From Streptomyces sp. NBC_00425 (GTDB lineage: Bacteria; Actinomycetota; Actinomycetes; Streptomycetales; Streptomycetaceae), in contig NZ_CP107928.1 in the NCBI RefSeq assembly GCF_036030735.1, forward strand, positions 4,526,001 to 4,590,000: DNA of 64,000 nucleotides, written 5' to 3'. The notes beneath the pieces are model-generated. The model saw only the letters and a list, made by a program, of their open reading frames with translations, had not been told where the DNA came from and ran no database searches. The translations under genes were made by a program, and so were the position numbers. Below, piece after piece: positions 31,772-40,708 of the stretch. The number at the start of each line of letters is the position of its first letter. Within the stretch, counting starts at the first letter, position 1.

Positions 31772-32791
31772 ATGCGTATCCTGGTCACCGGCGCGGCCGG
31801 CTTCATCGGCTCCCACTACGTGCGAGCGATGCTGAGCGGTGAGTACGCCGGATACGAACAAGCCGAGATCACCGTCCTCGACAAACTCACCTACGCCGGC
31901 AACCGGGCGAACCTCCCCGCCGAGCACCCCCGGCTGACCTTCGTCCACGGCGACGTCTGCGACCGCGAACTGCTGCGCGACCTGGTCCCCGGGCACGAGG
32001 CCGTCGTCCACTTCGCCGCCGAATCCCACGTCGACCGCTCCCTGGTGCGCGCGGCCGACTTCGTGGGCACCAACTGCGTCGGCACGCACAACGTCATGGA
32101 GGCGAGCCTCGCCGCCGGTGTGTCCCGCGTGGTGCACGTGTCCACCGACGAGGTGTACGGCTCCATCACCCACGGCAGCTGGACGGAGGACTGGCCGCTC
32201 GCCCCCAACTCGCCCTACGCGGCGTCCAAGGCGGCCAGTGACCTCATCACCCTCGCCTACGCGCGCACGCACGGCCTGGACGTGTCCGTCACCCGCTGCT
32301 CCAACAACTACGGCCCCTACCAGCACGTCGAGAAGCTCATCCCGCTGTTCGCCACCAACCTGCTCGACGGCGTCCCCGTCCCCCTCTACGGCGACGGCAC
32401 CAACATCCGCGAGTGGCTGCACGTGTCCGACCACTGCCGGGCCGTGCAGCTGGTGCTGACGGGCGGCCGCCCCGGCGAGGTCTACAACGTCGGCGGCGGC
32501 ACCGAACGCACCAACCGGGAGATCACCGACCTGCTCCTCGACCTGTGCGGAGCCGACCCGTCCCTCGTCGACCGCGCCCCCGACCGCAAGGGCCACGACC
32601 TGCGCTACGCCCTGGACGACTCCAGGATCCGCACCGAACTCGGCTACGCCCCCGAGGTCCCCTTCGACGAGGGCCTCGCCGCGACCGTCGCCTGGTACCG
32701 CGACAACCCGACCTGGTGGCGCCCCCTGAAGAACGACGGCCGGGAACCCGCGGCCGCCGCGGCGGCCGGCGGACGGGGGAGGACCGCCTGA
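31772..32791 (+). CDS. rfbB: dTDP-glucose 4,6-dehydratase
   Basis: A 339-residue extended SDR that makes dTDP-4-keto-6-deoxyglucose, the entry point to all deoxysugars of the cluster. The NAD motif is RILVTGAAGFIGSHYVRAML, with HFAAESHVDRSL, the catalytic STDEVYGSI (Asp-Glu pair), the YxxxK motif in SPYAASKAASDL, and RCSNNYGPYQHVEKLIPLF. ATG at 31772 gives the standard MRILVTG start. GTG at 31763 is equally possible. TAGCGT at 31746-31751, a good -10, would place the transcript start almost at the start codon, so a very short leader is likely. No thymidylyltransferase or 4-ketoreductase is present in the window. Confidence 0.95.
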   Translation: MRILVTGAAGFIGSHYVRAMLSGEYAGYEQAEITVLDKLTYAGNRANLPAEHPRLTFVHGDVCDRELLRDLVPGHEAVVHFAAESHVDRSLVRAADFVGTNCVGTHNVMEASLAAGVSRVVHVSTDEVYGSITHGSWTEDWPLAPNSPYAASKAASDLITLAYARTHGLDVSVTRCSNNYGPYQHVEKLIPLFATNLLDGVPVPLYGDGTNIREWLHVSDHCRAVQLVLTGGRPGEVYNVGGGTERTNREITDLLLDLCGADPSLVDRAPDRKGHDLRYALDDSRIRTELGYAPEVPFDEGLAATVAWYRDNPTWWRPLKNDGREPAAAAAAGGRGRTA

Positions 32792-32928
32792 TCCCGCCCG
32801 TCCCCCCGGGGAGAGGGCTGATCCGCCGGGAGCCCGGCCGGTCCCGCGAACCTTCACAAGAACCGACCCGTCCCTGCCGCGCGTCCTGATCTACGGTGCC
32901 ATGAGGCACCTGGGACCGGGGAGGAACC

Positions 32929-33345
32929 GTGCAGCAGCCGAGGGCGGCGCTCGCCGAACGGATCGCGGAGCGCAGAGCCGGGGGTGACGACCCCCGCGCT
33001 CTGGTGGGCGAGATGCGACGCTCGGTCCTGCTGGTGCCGGTGGCCGACGGAGGTCTGTGGTCGGTGCGGTCCGGCGGGGTGCGGTGGATCTGCGGGTTCA
33101 CCGACGAGACGGCGCTCGCCCGGTTCGCCCTGCGACACGGGCCCGGCGACCGGCCCGTGGACTACGCGGCGCTGCTGGGCGCGCGCATCGTCGACGAGAT
33201 CGTGCCGACCCTGGGCGAGCCCGCCGGGCTGGCCGTCGACATCGCCACCGACGAGGGGTCGATGTTCTTCCCGCCGGTCGTCGGCATCGTCCGCGACGCG
33301 GTCGCCGTCGATGCCGGCGCCGCCCAGGAGCGGAGGCGGCCATGA
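32929..33345 (+). CDS. SseB-domain protein upstream of an RHS toxin
   Basis: A 138-residue protein with an SseB-like N-terminal domain: LLVPVADGGLWSVRSGGVRWICGFTDETALARFA and AVDIATDEGSMFFPPV. Such proteins often accompany WXG100/ESX-type substrates in actinobacteria, but a molecular role is not established. GTG at 32929 follows GGGGAGGAACC. It overlaps the next gene by 4 bp (ATGA), so the three genes to 38770 form one operon. Confidence 0.75.
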   Translation: MQQPRAALAERIAERRAGGDDPRALVGEMRRSVLLVPVADGGLWSVRSGGVRWICGFTDETALARFALRHGPGDRPVDYAALLGARIVDEIVPTLGEPAGLAVDIATDEGSMFFPPVVGIVRDAVAVDAGAAQERRRP

Positions 33346-33998
33346 GCGGTGAGGGAACGGACCTCCAGCTCGGCCAGGCCGCCGTCGCGAAGTTCACCCA
33401 GGGCGTGGGCGCGACGATCGACCAGCTCGGCGAACTCGGCGGCGCCACCGGCTCGGTGATGGGCAAGGGCTTCTCGGAGCTGGCCATGACCCAGATGGAG
33501 GCCGGGCACCACGGCCTGTCGGTGGACTTCGAGGACTTCTGCGAGCGCTGGGAGTGGGGAGTGCGCGCCCTGGTGCACGATGCCAGCGCCCTCGCGAGCC
33601 GCCTCGGCCTCGCGGCGGGCACCCAGTGGGAGCACGACCAGTACATCGCGGGCTCGTTGAAGGTGGGCGTCAACTCCGTGATGGGCGGCAACCCGCACGC
33701 CAGTGAGGCGGAGATCGCCCAGCAGGACTGGGGCGACGTCTTCACACCGGACGCCCTGGACCCCGACTGGAGCGGCGAGTCGTTCGACAAGGCCGGTCAG
33801 GACATCGAGCAGACCTGGAAGGACACCGGTCGCACCGTCCTCACCGAGGGCGAGGGCGGCCGGCGGTCGGAACTGCTCAACGACGCGCTCGGCATCTCCG
33901 ACGACCAGTGGAACCAGGCACTGGACGACACCTTCGGCCCGTCGCCGGAGGAACGCGCGCAGCAGCAACAGCAACAGGGCGATTCCGGGGGCAACTGA
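33342..33998 (+). CDS. ESX/WXG100-like helical protein paired with the RHS toxin
   Basis: A 218-residue protein, mainly helical in its first 120 residues (LGQAAVAKFTQGVGATIDQLGEL, MTQMEAGHHGLSVDFEDFCERWEWG), with a W-x-W in place of a strict WXG. The C-terminal third is acidic and ends in a Gln-rich tail. The W and helical layout resemble type VII secretion-related partners, and it lies 2 bp upstream of the RHS toxin start. It probably acts as chaperone or co-secreted partner of the toxin. That role is inference. Confidence 0.65.
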   Translation: MSGEGTDLQLGQAAVAKFTQGVGATIDQLGELGGATGSVMGKGFSELAMTQMEAGHHGLSVDFEDFCERWEWGVRALVHDASALASRLGLAAGTQWEHDQYIAGSLKVGVNSVMGGNPHASEAEIAQQDWGDVFTPDALDPDWSGESFDKAGQDIEQTWKDTGRTVLTEGEGGRRSELLNDALGISDDQWNQALDDTFGPSPEERAQQQQQQGDSGGN

Positions 33999-34000
33999 CG

Positions 34001-37000
34001 GTGGGCATCGGCGACTTCATCAGTGACATCACGCCCGACTCGGTCGAGGACGCGGTCGAGGACGGCGTCGCGTGGGTCGGCGACCGGGTCGAGGACGCCG
34101 GCAACTGGACGGCCGACAAACTGGAGGACGCCGGCTGGCAGACCGGCGCGGACTGGGTGCGCGAGCAGTCGCGCTCGGTCGCCGACCGGCTGGGCGCCGA
34201 GGTCGACGAGATGGACCTCGGGCAGACCGAGGACAAGACCAAGCTGATCTACGGCAGCGCCGACAAGATCCGCTCCACCGCCGAGAAGCTCCGCGGCTTC
34301 CAGTCGTCCTTCGACAGCGCGGGCGAGGGCCTCAAGGGCCTCGACTCGTCCCGGCTCAAGGGCGAGACCGCCGAGGCGCTGCGCACCGCGGTGGGCACCC
34401 AGCCGCCCAAGTGGTTCACCGGCGCCGACGCCTGCACGAAGGCGGCCGCCGCGCTCGAGGCGTTCGCCGGCACCGTCACCTGGGCACAGGGACAGGCGCA
34501 GACGGCGATCGACAAGTGGAAGGAGGGCGTCAAGGCGTCCGAGGACGCCGCCGACGCCCACCGCAAGAAGATCGACGACTACAACAGCGCCGTCGACCGC
34601 TACAACGCCCAGCCCGCCGACAAGCGCGACGCCTCCACCCTCCCCACCAAGCCGGCGGCGACCTTCGACGACCCCGGCAGGAAGCTGATGCAGGACGCTC
34701 AGAACCTGCTCTCCGAGGCCCGCAAGCAGCGCAACTCGGCGGCGGAGACCGCTCGTTCCGCCGTCCGCGCCGCCCGCGACACCGCCCCCGCGAAGCCGTC
34801 CTACGCCGAGCAGTTGAACGACGGCATGCAGGAACTGCAGATCATGGGCGACCACGTCGGCGGCGGCATCATCAAGGGCACCGCCGGCATCCTCAACTTC
34901 GTCCGCGGCGTCAACCCGATGGACCCGTACAACATCACGCATCCGGCCGAGTACGTCACCTCCCTCAACAGCCTGGCCGCCGGACTGGTCGTCGCCGCCA
35001 ACGACCCGGTCGGCACCGGCAAGCAGATGGTCACCGACTTCATGAAGGACCCCAGCGAGGGTCTGGGACGGCTGCTGCCCGACGTCGCACTGACCGTGGC
35101 CACCGGGGGCGGCGGCGCCGCGGTGAAGGGCGTGCGGATCGCGGAGGACGCCGCCGAGGCCGCACGGCTGCGCCGCCTGCTCGACGACGCCCCGGACGGG
35201 ACCCACAACACCCCGGACGGCGACCGCAATCCCGGCGGCGACCCGGTGGACCTCGCCACCGGACGGATGTACCTGCCTCAGACCGACCTCGACCTCCCCG
35301 GCATCCTGCCGCTGGTCTTCACGCGCCGCACCGAGTCCGGCTGCGCGGCCGGCCGCTTCCTCGGCCCTGCCTGGACGTCCACCGTCGACGAGCGCCTCCA
35401 GATCGACGCCGTCGGCGTTCTCCACGTCACCGCCGACGGGCTCCTGATCGCATACCCGCACCCGGTCCCCGGCGTGCCCACCACACCGGAGTCCGGCCGG
35501 TCCCGCACCGAGCTGGCCCGCGACGCCCACGGCGACTACACGGTCACCGAGCCCGACAGCGGCCTGGTGTTCCGCTTCGCCGCCCCGCCGGGGGCCGAAC
35601 CGGGCGGCGACGGCGTCGCCTGGCTGTCGGAAGTCACCGAACGCAACGGCCACACGATCACCGTCGACCGCGGCGAGGACGGCCTGCCGCTGGCCCTGGT
35701 CCACTCGGCGGGCCGCCGGGTGAACCTGTCGTCCGCCGACGGCCTCGTCACCGGGCTGTCCCTGGCCGGCGCGGGCGAGAACGGCGCCGACCTGCCGCTG
35801 ATGGCCTACGGCTACCAGGACGGCGACCTGACCGCCGTCACCCGGCCCTCCGGCGCCACGACCGCCTTCGTCTACGACGACCGCCGCCGGGTCATCGCCT
35901 GGATCGACTCGGGCGGACACCGCTACGACTACGTCTACGACGACCACGACCGCGTCGTGGCGGAGGGCGGCGAGGCCGGTCACGTCCAGATCAGCCTGGC
36001 CTACACCGGACCCGACCCCGAGACCGGCCACCGCAGCACCACGCTGACCACCTCCGACGGGCACGCGACCCGCCATCTGTTCGGCCCCGGCTGCCGGCTG
36101 CTGGCCGTCACCGACCCGCTCGGCCACACCACCCGGTTCACCTACGACGCCCGCGGCAACCTGCTGACCCGCACCGATCCACTGGGCCTCACCACCGCTT
36201 TCTCCTACGACGAGGCCGACCGGGTCGTACGCGCCGTCCGCCCCGACGGCAGCGAACTACGCACCGTGCGCGGCCCGTTCGGCCTGCCCGTCGAGGTCGT
36301 CGGAGCGGACGGCGCCCGCGTGGTCCACGAGTTCGACGAACGCGGCAACCGCACGGCGGTCACCGACCAGGCCGGCGCCACCACCCGCCACACCTACGAC
36401 CACGCCGGCCGGCTCACCTCGGTCACCGACGCCCTCGGCGCGACGACACGCGTGGTGTGCGACGCGGCCGGGCTGCCGCTGGAGGTGATCGCTCCCGACG
36501 GCGCCGTCACGCGCACGGAGCGCGACGCCCTCGGCAGGCCGGTCCGCGTCACCGACCCGACGAGCGCCGTCACCCTCTTCGAGTGGCACGCCGACGGGCA
36601 GCTCGCCCGGCGCACCGGACCCGACGGCGAGACGCAATCGTGGACGTACGACGGCGAGGGCAACCTGCTCGACCACACCGACGCCTCCGGTGGCGTCTCA
36701 CGCTTCGAGTACACCCACTTCGACCTCCCGGTCGCCCGCACCCTGCCCGACGGCGCCCGCTACACGTTCGAGCACGACGCCGAGCTGCGCCTCACCCGCG
36801 TCACCAACCCACAAGGGCTGAGCTGGACCTACACGTACGACGCGGCCGGCGACATCCGCTCCGAGACCGACTTCGACGGCCGCACCCTCACCTACCGGGT
36901 GGACGCCGCGGGCCGGCTCGCGGCCCGTGTCGACGCGCTCGGCGGAACCGTCTCCTTCGAGCGCGACCGGCTGGGCCGGGTGGTCCGCAAGGACGTCGAC

Positions 37001-38770
37001 GGCCACGTGACCACCTACGTCCACGACCGGGCCGGGCGCCTGCTGGAGGCGGCCGGCCCGGACGGTGTGCTCCGCTACCAGTACGACCGGCGGGGGAAGG
37101 TCAAGACCGAGCTGGTGGACGGCCGTCCCGTCTCCTACTCCTACGACGCCCTGGGCCGCCGCACACAGCGCACCACGCCCACCGGCCACGTCACCTCCTA
37201 CGCCTACGGTGACGACGGACGACTCGAGCACCTGGCCACCGGGGGTCACCGGGTGGGCTTCACCCACGACGCCGTCGGCCGGGAACTCGCCCGTGTCTTC
37301 GGCGACGCGATCACGGTGTCCTCCACCTGGGACGAAGCCGGGCGGCTCGCCGCGCGGCACATCACCGCCGGCGCCCGGGCCGTCGACAGCCGCGTCTACG
37401 CCTACCGCGCCGACGGCCACCTGATCTCCGTCACGGACCGGAAGTCGGGCACCCGCACCTTCGACCTGGACGCGACAGGCCGGGTCACCGCCGTCCACGC
37501 CCACGGCTGGACGGAGCGGTACGCCTACGACGACGCCGGCAACCAGACCTCCGCGTCCTGGCCGTCCGGCCATCCCGGCAGCGAGGCCACCGGAGCGCGC
37601 GCCTACACCGGCACCCGCATCACCCGCGCCGGAGACGTCCGCTTCGAGCACGACGCCCTCGGCCGGGTCGTCCTGCGGCAGAAGACCCGTCTCTCCCGCA
37701 AGCCCGACACCTGGCGCTACGCCTGGGACACGGAGAACCGCCTCACCTCCGTCACCACCCCCGACGGGACCCTGTGGCGGTACCGCTACGACCCGCTGGG
37801 CCGCCGCACCGCGAAGCAGCGCCTGGCGTCCGACGGCGAGAGCGTGGTCGAGGAGACCCGCTTCACCTGGGACGGCCTCACCCTGTGCGAACAGACCAGC
37901 CACCAGCCGGACGTTCCGCACACGGTCGCCCTCACCTGGGACCACCGCGCCGGCACGGCCCTCGCCCAGACCGAGCGCATCCTCACCGCCGACGCCCGCC
38001 AGGAGGAGATCGACCGCCGGTTCTTCGCCATCGCCACCGACGTCGTCGGCACTCCCACCGAGCTGATCGACGAGTGCGGCGACATCGCGTGGCGCAGCCG
38101 CAGCACGCTCTGGGGCACCACTGCCTGGTCCCGGGACAGCAGCGCCTACACCCCGCTGCGCTTCCCCGGCCAGTACTACGATCCCGAGACCGGCCTGCAC
38201 TACAACTACTTCCGCCACTACGACCCCGAGACCGGCCGCTACACCTCCCCCGACCCCCTCGGCCTCGCCCCCGCCCCCAACCCTCTCGCGTATGTGGACA
38301 ATCCGCTCAGCGGGTCCGACCCGCTGGGCCTCATGCCCAAGTACACGAAGGAGGAGAAGGCCCAGAAGGCCAGGGACGACGCCCTCAAGGCGATGGACGA
38401 CGTCATCGCCAGGGCTCAGGACGGCAAGATCAAGAAGGCCGGCAACTACCACGCGGACGACCACGGCTTCACCGAGGAGATGGTCACGGAGATCCTCAAG
38501 AAACCGGACGCCGTCTACCACTCGACCGGGGGCAGCGGGAACCTGATCTTCCGTCAGGGCGACGACATCGTGGTGGTCCGGGCCGACCGCACCGGGGCCG
38601 GCAACGTCATCACGGCGTACGGGTCGTCCGGCATCAAGGGTCCTTCCGGGGCCGAAGCGCTGGGCGGCCTGCCCAGCGATCCCGGCGGGCCGATCACACA
38701 CGCGGACGTCGTGGAAGGCAGGATTCCGGCCAAGAACGGCTTCATGCCTCCCGCAGAGCAGGTCAGATGA
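34001..38770 (+). CDS. RHS/YD-repeat polymorphic toxin with a C-terminal toxin domain
   Basis: A 1,589-residue protein from GTG 34001 (GGGGG upstream). Residues 1-330 are helical and T7SS-like (GDFISDITPDSVEDAVEDG, STAEKLRGFQSSFDSAGEGL, QGQAQTAIDKWKEGVKAS). A DUF6531-type entry (GGDPVDLATGRMYLPQTDLD) starts near 410. YD repeats of the GxxxxxxYDxxGR type run from about 600 to 1410. The RHS core box YTSPDPLGLAPAPNPLAYV, ending SGSDPLGL near 1444, is the junction where toxins vary. Residues 1445-1589 are the toxin tip (KIKKAGNYHADDHGFTEEMV, TEILKKPDAVYH, GDDIVVVRADRTGAGNVITAY). Its single His cluster and beta-rich pattern suggest a BECR-type RNase, but I cannot name the family. A probable immunity gene follows. 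Confidence 0.9.
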   Translation: MGIGDFISDITPDSVEDAVEDGVAWVGDRVEDAGNWTADKLEDAGWQTGADWVREQSRSVADRLGAEVDEMDLGQTEDKTKLIYGSADKIRSTAEKLRGFQSSFDSAGEGLKGLDSSRLKGETAEALRTAVGTQPPKWFTGADACTKAAAALEAFAGTVTWAQGQAQTAIDKWKEGVKASEDAADAHRKKIDDYNSAVDRYNAQPADKRDASTLPTKPAATFDDPGRKLMQDAQNLLSEARKQRNSAAETARSAVRAARDTAPAKPSYAEQLNDGMQELQIMGDHVGGGIIKGTAGILNFVRGVNPMDPYNITHPAEYVTSLNSLAAGLVVAANDPVGTGKQMVTDFMKDPSEGLGRLLPDVALTVATGGGGAAVKGVRIAEDAAEAARLRRLLDDAPDGTHNTPDGDRNPGGDPVDLATGRMYLPQTDLDLPGILPLVFTRRTESGCAAGRFLGPAWTSTVDERLQIDAVGVLHVTADGLLIAYPHPVPGVPTTPESGRSRTELARDAHGDYTVTEPDSGLVFRFAAPPGAEPGGDGVAWLSEVTERNGHTITVDRGEDGLPLALVHSAGRRVNLSSADGLVTGLSLAGAGENGADLPLMAYGYQDGDLTAVTRPSGATTAFVYDDRRRVIAWIDSGGHRYDYVYDDHDRVVAEGGEAGHVQISLAYTGPDPETGHRSTTLTTSDGHATRHLFGPGCRLLAVTDPLGHTTRFTYDARGNLLTRTDPLGLTTAFSYDEADRVVRAVRPDGSELRTVRGPFGLPVEVVGADGARVVHEFDERGNRTAVTDQAGATTRHTYDHAGRLTSVTDALGATTRVVCDAAGLPLEVIAPDGAVTRTERDALGRPVRVTDPTSAVTLFEWHADGQLARRTGPDGETQSWTYDGEGNLLDHTDASGGVSRFEYTHFDLPVARTLPDGARYTFEHDAELRLTRVTNPQGLSWTYTYDAAGDIRSETDFDGRTLTYRVDAAGRLAARVDALGGTVSFERDRLGRVVRKDVDGHVTTYVHDRAGRLLEAAGPDGVLRYQYDRRGKVKTELVDGRPVSYSYDALGRRTQRTTPTGHVTSYAYGDDGRLEHLATGGHRVGFTHDAVGRELARVFGDAITVSSTWDEAGRLAARHITAGARAVDSRVYAYRADGHLISVTDRKSGTRTFDLDATGRVTAVHAHGWTERYAYDDAGNQTSASWPSGHPGSEATGARAYTGTRITRAGDVRFEHDALGRVVLRQKTRLSRKPDTWRYAWDTENRLTSVTTPDGTLWRYRYDPLGRRTAKQRLASDGESVVEETRFTWDGLTLCEQTSHQPDVPHTVALTWDHRAGTALAQTERILTADARQEEIDRRFFAIATDVVGTPTELIDECGDIAWRSRSTLWGTTAWSRDSSAYTPLRFPGQYYDPETGLHYNYFRHYDPETGRYTSPDPLGLAPAPNPLAYVDNPLSGSDPLGLMPKYTKEEKAQKARDDALKAMDDVIARAQDGKIKKAGNYHADDHGFTEEMVTEILKKPDAVYHSTGGSGNLIFRQGDDIVVVRADRTGAGNVITAYGSSGIKGPSGAEALGGLPSDPGGPITHADVVEGRIPAKNGFMPPAEQVR

Positions 38771-38783
38771 GGTGGCGCGCACC

Positions 38784-39542
38784 ATGAGAATCACCATCGA
38801 CGACGACTGGACCGCGACGGTGACGGCCGATCCGCTCGGCGTCAGCCCGCGTTTCGACTTCCGCGACTTCCGGGTGCGCCTCGGGGCGTACGCGGACGTC
38901 GAGGAACGCGGGCGGTTCCTCCTGGACACCTTCGGCAGCCGGCCGTGGCTCTGGGACACGCCCGACGAGCTCCACTTCGACAGGACCGGCCGGGAACTGG
39001 TCGGCGCCGAGTTCCAGATCGCCGGCGAGGCCGCCGACGCCGGGGACTGCGCCCGCCTGCCCGCCGCACCCCCCGTGCGCCCGGGCGGCCTTCGCGCGGA
39101 CGAGGTACGGGACTTCCGTCTGGAGGTGACCTCGGAGCTCTGCCGCGCCCCCGGGGACACCGTGCTGACCTGCCTGCGCGACCTCGACGTCCTGGACGAG
39201 CCGCTGGACGCCCGCATCGGCATCGCCCCCGACGTGGCGCTCCTCGTCCAGCACGGCGCGGTCGTCGGCTGGAGCCTCACCGACCCCGCGCGCTACCTGA
39301 CCACCGGCTTCGCCGCCCCCGACCCGGCTCCCCCCGCCCCGGCGACCCGGCTCCTCCTCACCGACTGCCTGGACCTGATCACCACGGAACTCCTCGACGA
39401 GGTGCGGGACCGGGTTCCGGCCGCCCTGGACCGGGTCCGGGCCCTGGAGCAGGCCCTGCGCGACCGGCGCGAGGACCGGCACCGCGTCGACGCCCTGCTG
39501 GCCTTCGTCGCCGAACTGGTCGAGGACTACGCGACCGGATGA
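38784..39542 (+). CDS. Probable immunity protein for the RHS toxin
   Basis: A 252-residue acidic, non-membrane protein starting 13 bp after the RHS gene, with GAGGTGG 8 nt before ATG 38784 (GTG 38772 is an alternative start). The N-terminal part is beta-rich (MRITIDDDWTATVTADPL, FDFRDFRVRLGAYADVEERG) and the C-terminal part is helical (LDRVRALEQALRDRREDRHRV). I do not recognise the family. Position directly after a polymorphic toxin is the standard place for its cognate immunity gene. Confidence 0.6.
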   Translation: MRITIDDDWTATVTADPLGVSPRFDFRDFRVRLGAYADVEERGRFLLDTFGSRPWLWDTPDELHFDRTGRELVGAEFQIAGEAADAGDCARLPAAPPVRPGGLRADEVRDFRLEVTSELCRAPGDTVLTCLRDLDVLDEPLDARIGIAPDVALLVQHGAVVGWSLTDPARYLTTGFAAPDPAPPAPATRLLLTDCLDLITTELLDEVRDRVPAALDRVRALEQALRDRREDRHRVDALLAFVAELVEDYATG

Positions 39543-39740
39543 GACCCGCCTGACGGCCGCGTGGTTCGGCCTGCTCAGACCGACGATCACCGCGACCGCG
39601 GGCGCCGCCGCAAGGTCCCGGGCGAGCCAGGCCGTGCAGTCCGCGGTCGAGAGCGGCAGCAGAAGGTCGACGCGGTGACGTCGGCCGCCGCGAGCCAGAG
39701 CGCGGCGGCCGAGGCGGGCGGGAGGCGGCGCGGGCTGGAC

Positions 39741-39776
39741 GCGGGTGCGGGTGCGGGTGCGGGTGCGGGTGCGGGT
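39741..39776. repeat. Hexanucleotide tandem repeat (GCGGGT)6 in a 340-bp gap
   Basis: Six perfect GCGGGT units lie in the gene-free stretch 39543-39882, between the immunity gene and the convergent hypothetical gene. Apart from this microsatellite the gap is GC-rich with no convincing gene, promoter or hairpin. Short ORFs across it are Arg/Pro-rich and have no start signal. Confidence 0.85.
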
Positions 39777-39882
39777 GTTGAACCGTCCGCACAGCCCTCG
39801 GGCGGCGCCGTCGCGGCTTACCCGCCGCCCGTCTCCTCGTACGGCTTCCCGTACCGGCCGCCCGGCCGCCGTGCCGGCGCGC

Positions 39883-40407
39883 TCAGCCGCCGTCGACGAC
39901 GGCGAGGTGGTACGTCGTGTCCACCCAGAACCCCCCGGTGGTGCGGGCCTTGATCTCGACGACGTAGTGGCCGACGGGCAACGCGTCGAAAGCACACCAG
40001 AGCCCCCAGGCGACGCGCTTGCGCAGCGCTGCGCGGAAGGGCTTCGAGGTGAACTCCCGCATCGGCAGCGGGACTCCGTTCAGGAACGCCCTGGCGTCGG
40101 CGACCTCCATGACCATCGGCTCGCGCGAGGTCAGCGTCAGCGGCCGCTGCGTGTTGAACACCGGGAAGAAGACCGGCCGTCCCGAGGGCATCGAACAACG
40201 CCGCACCACGCGGCCGCCGTAGGTACCGGCCAGGAACCAGACGTCGTCCGGCTGGCGCCAGCCGGCGAACTCCCCCGTCGTGTCACTGACCGGGCTGCGG
40301 TCGTCGGGCGCGGACAGCGCCCACTGCCACCAGCGGGCGGCCAGTTCACCGCCCTGCTCGGGCCCCGGCTCGGCAAAGCCGCCCTCCACCGACACGGACT
40401 CGCTCAC
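39883..40407 (-). CDS. Conserved hypothetical protein
   Basis: A 174-residue soluble protein from GTG 40407 with GGAGGGGGAG upstream. It has no signal peptide or membrane segment. Conserved-looking aromatic and glycine features are ARWWQWALSAPDDRSPVSDT, VWFLAGTYGGRVVRRC, FFPVFNTQRPLT and VGHYVVEIKARTTGGFWVDTTYHLAVV, a beta-sandwich-like pattern. It resembles proteins annotated only as hypothetical in actinobacteria. No function can be given. It is divergent from the LuxR-family regulator. Confidence 0.65.
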   Translation of the reverse strand: MSESVSVEGGFAEPGPEQGGELAARWWQWALSAPDDRSPVSDTTGEFAGWRQPDDVWFLAGTYGGRVVRRCSMPSGRPVFFPVFNTQRPLTLTSREPMVMEVADARAFLNGVPLPMREFTSKPFRAALRKRVAWGLWCAFDALPVGHYVVEIKARTTGGFWVDTTYHLAVVDGG

Positions 40408-40708
40408 GACTCCCCCTCCACTCGCTCACCCATGCGATCATGCCGGCGAGACCCTACCGGGCAGGACGGCGGGAGACCCAAACGCGGTGCCTGCGCCGGG
40501 CCCCCAGGGCGACCGGCCGGACGGCGAGGGCGCCGACGGGGCGGACGGCCGCCGGGACACTGCCCACCGCCGAACCGGCATCCCCCCGCCCCCGCGAAGG
40601 CGCACCCCGGCCCCTCTTTCTCCGCCTCACCCCGAGCGCACGATCCCTCGCACCCCGACTGCCCCGGCAGCCGAACCGCAGCGCGCGCCCGGGACTACCA
40701 TCCACGCC
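40408..40708. other. Divergent intergenic region, nothing specific seen
   Basis: This 301-bp GC-rich stretch separates the conserved hypothetical gene (minus) from the LuxR-family ATPase regulator (plus). It must contain both promoters. No clear -35/-10 pair, repeat or hairpin was recognised. The frame upstream of the regulator start is open but Pro/Arg-rich and was not accepted as coding. Confidence 0.4.
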
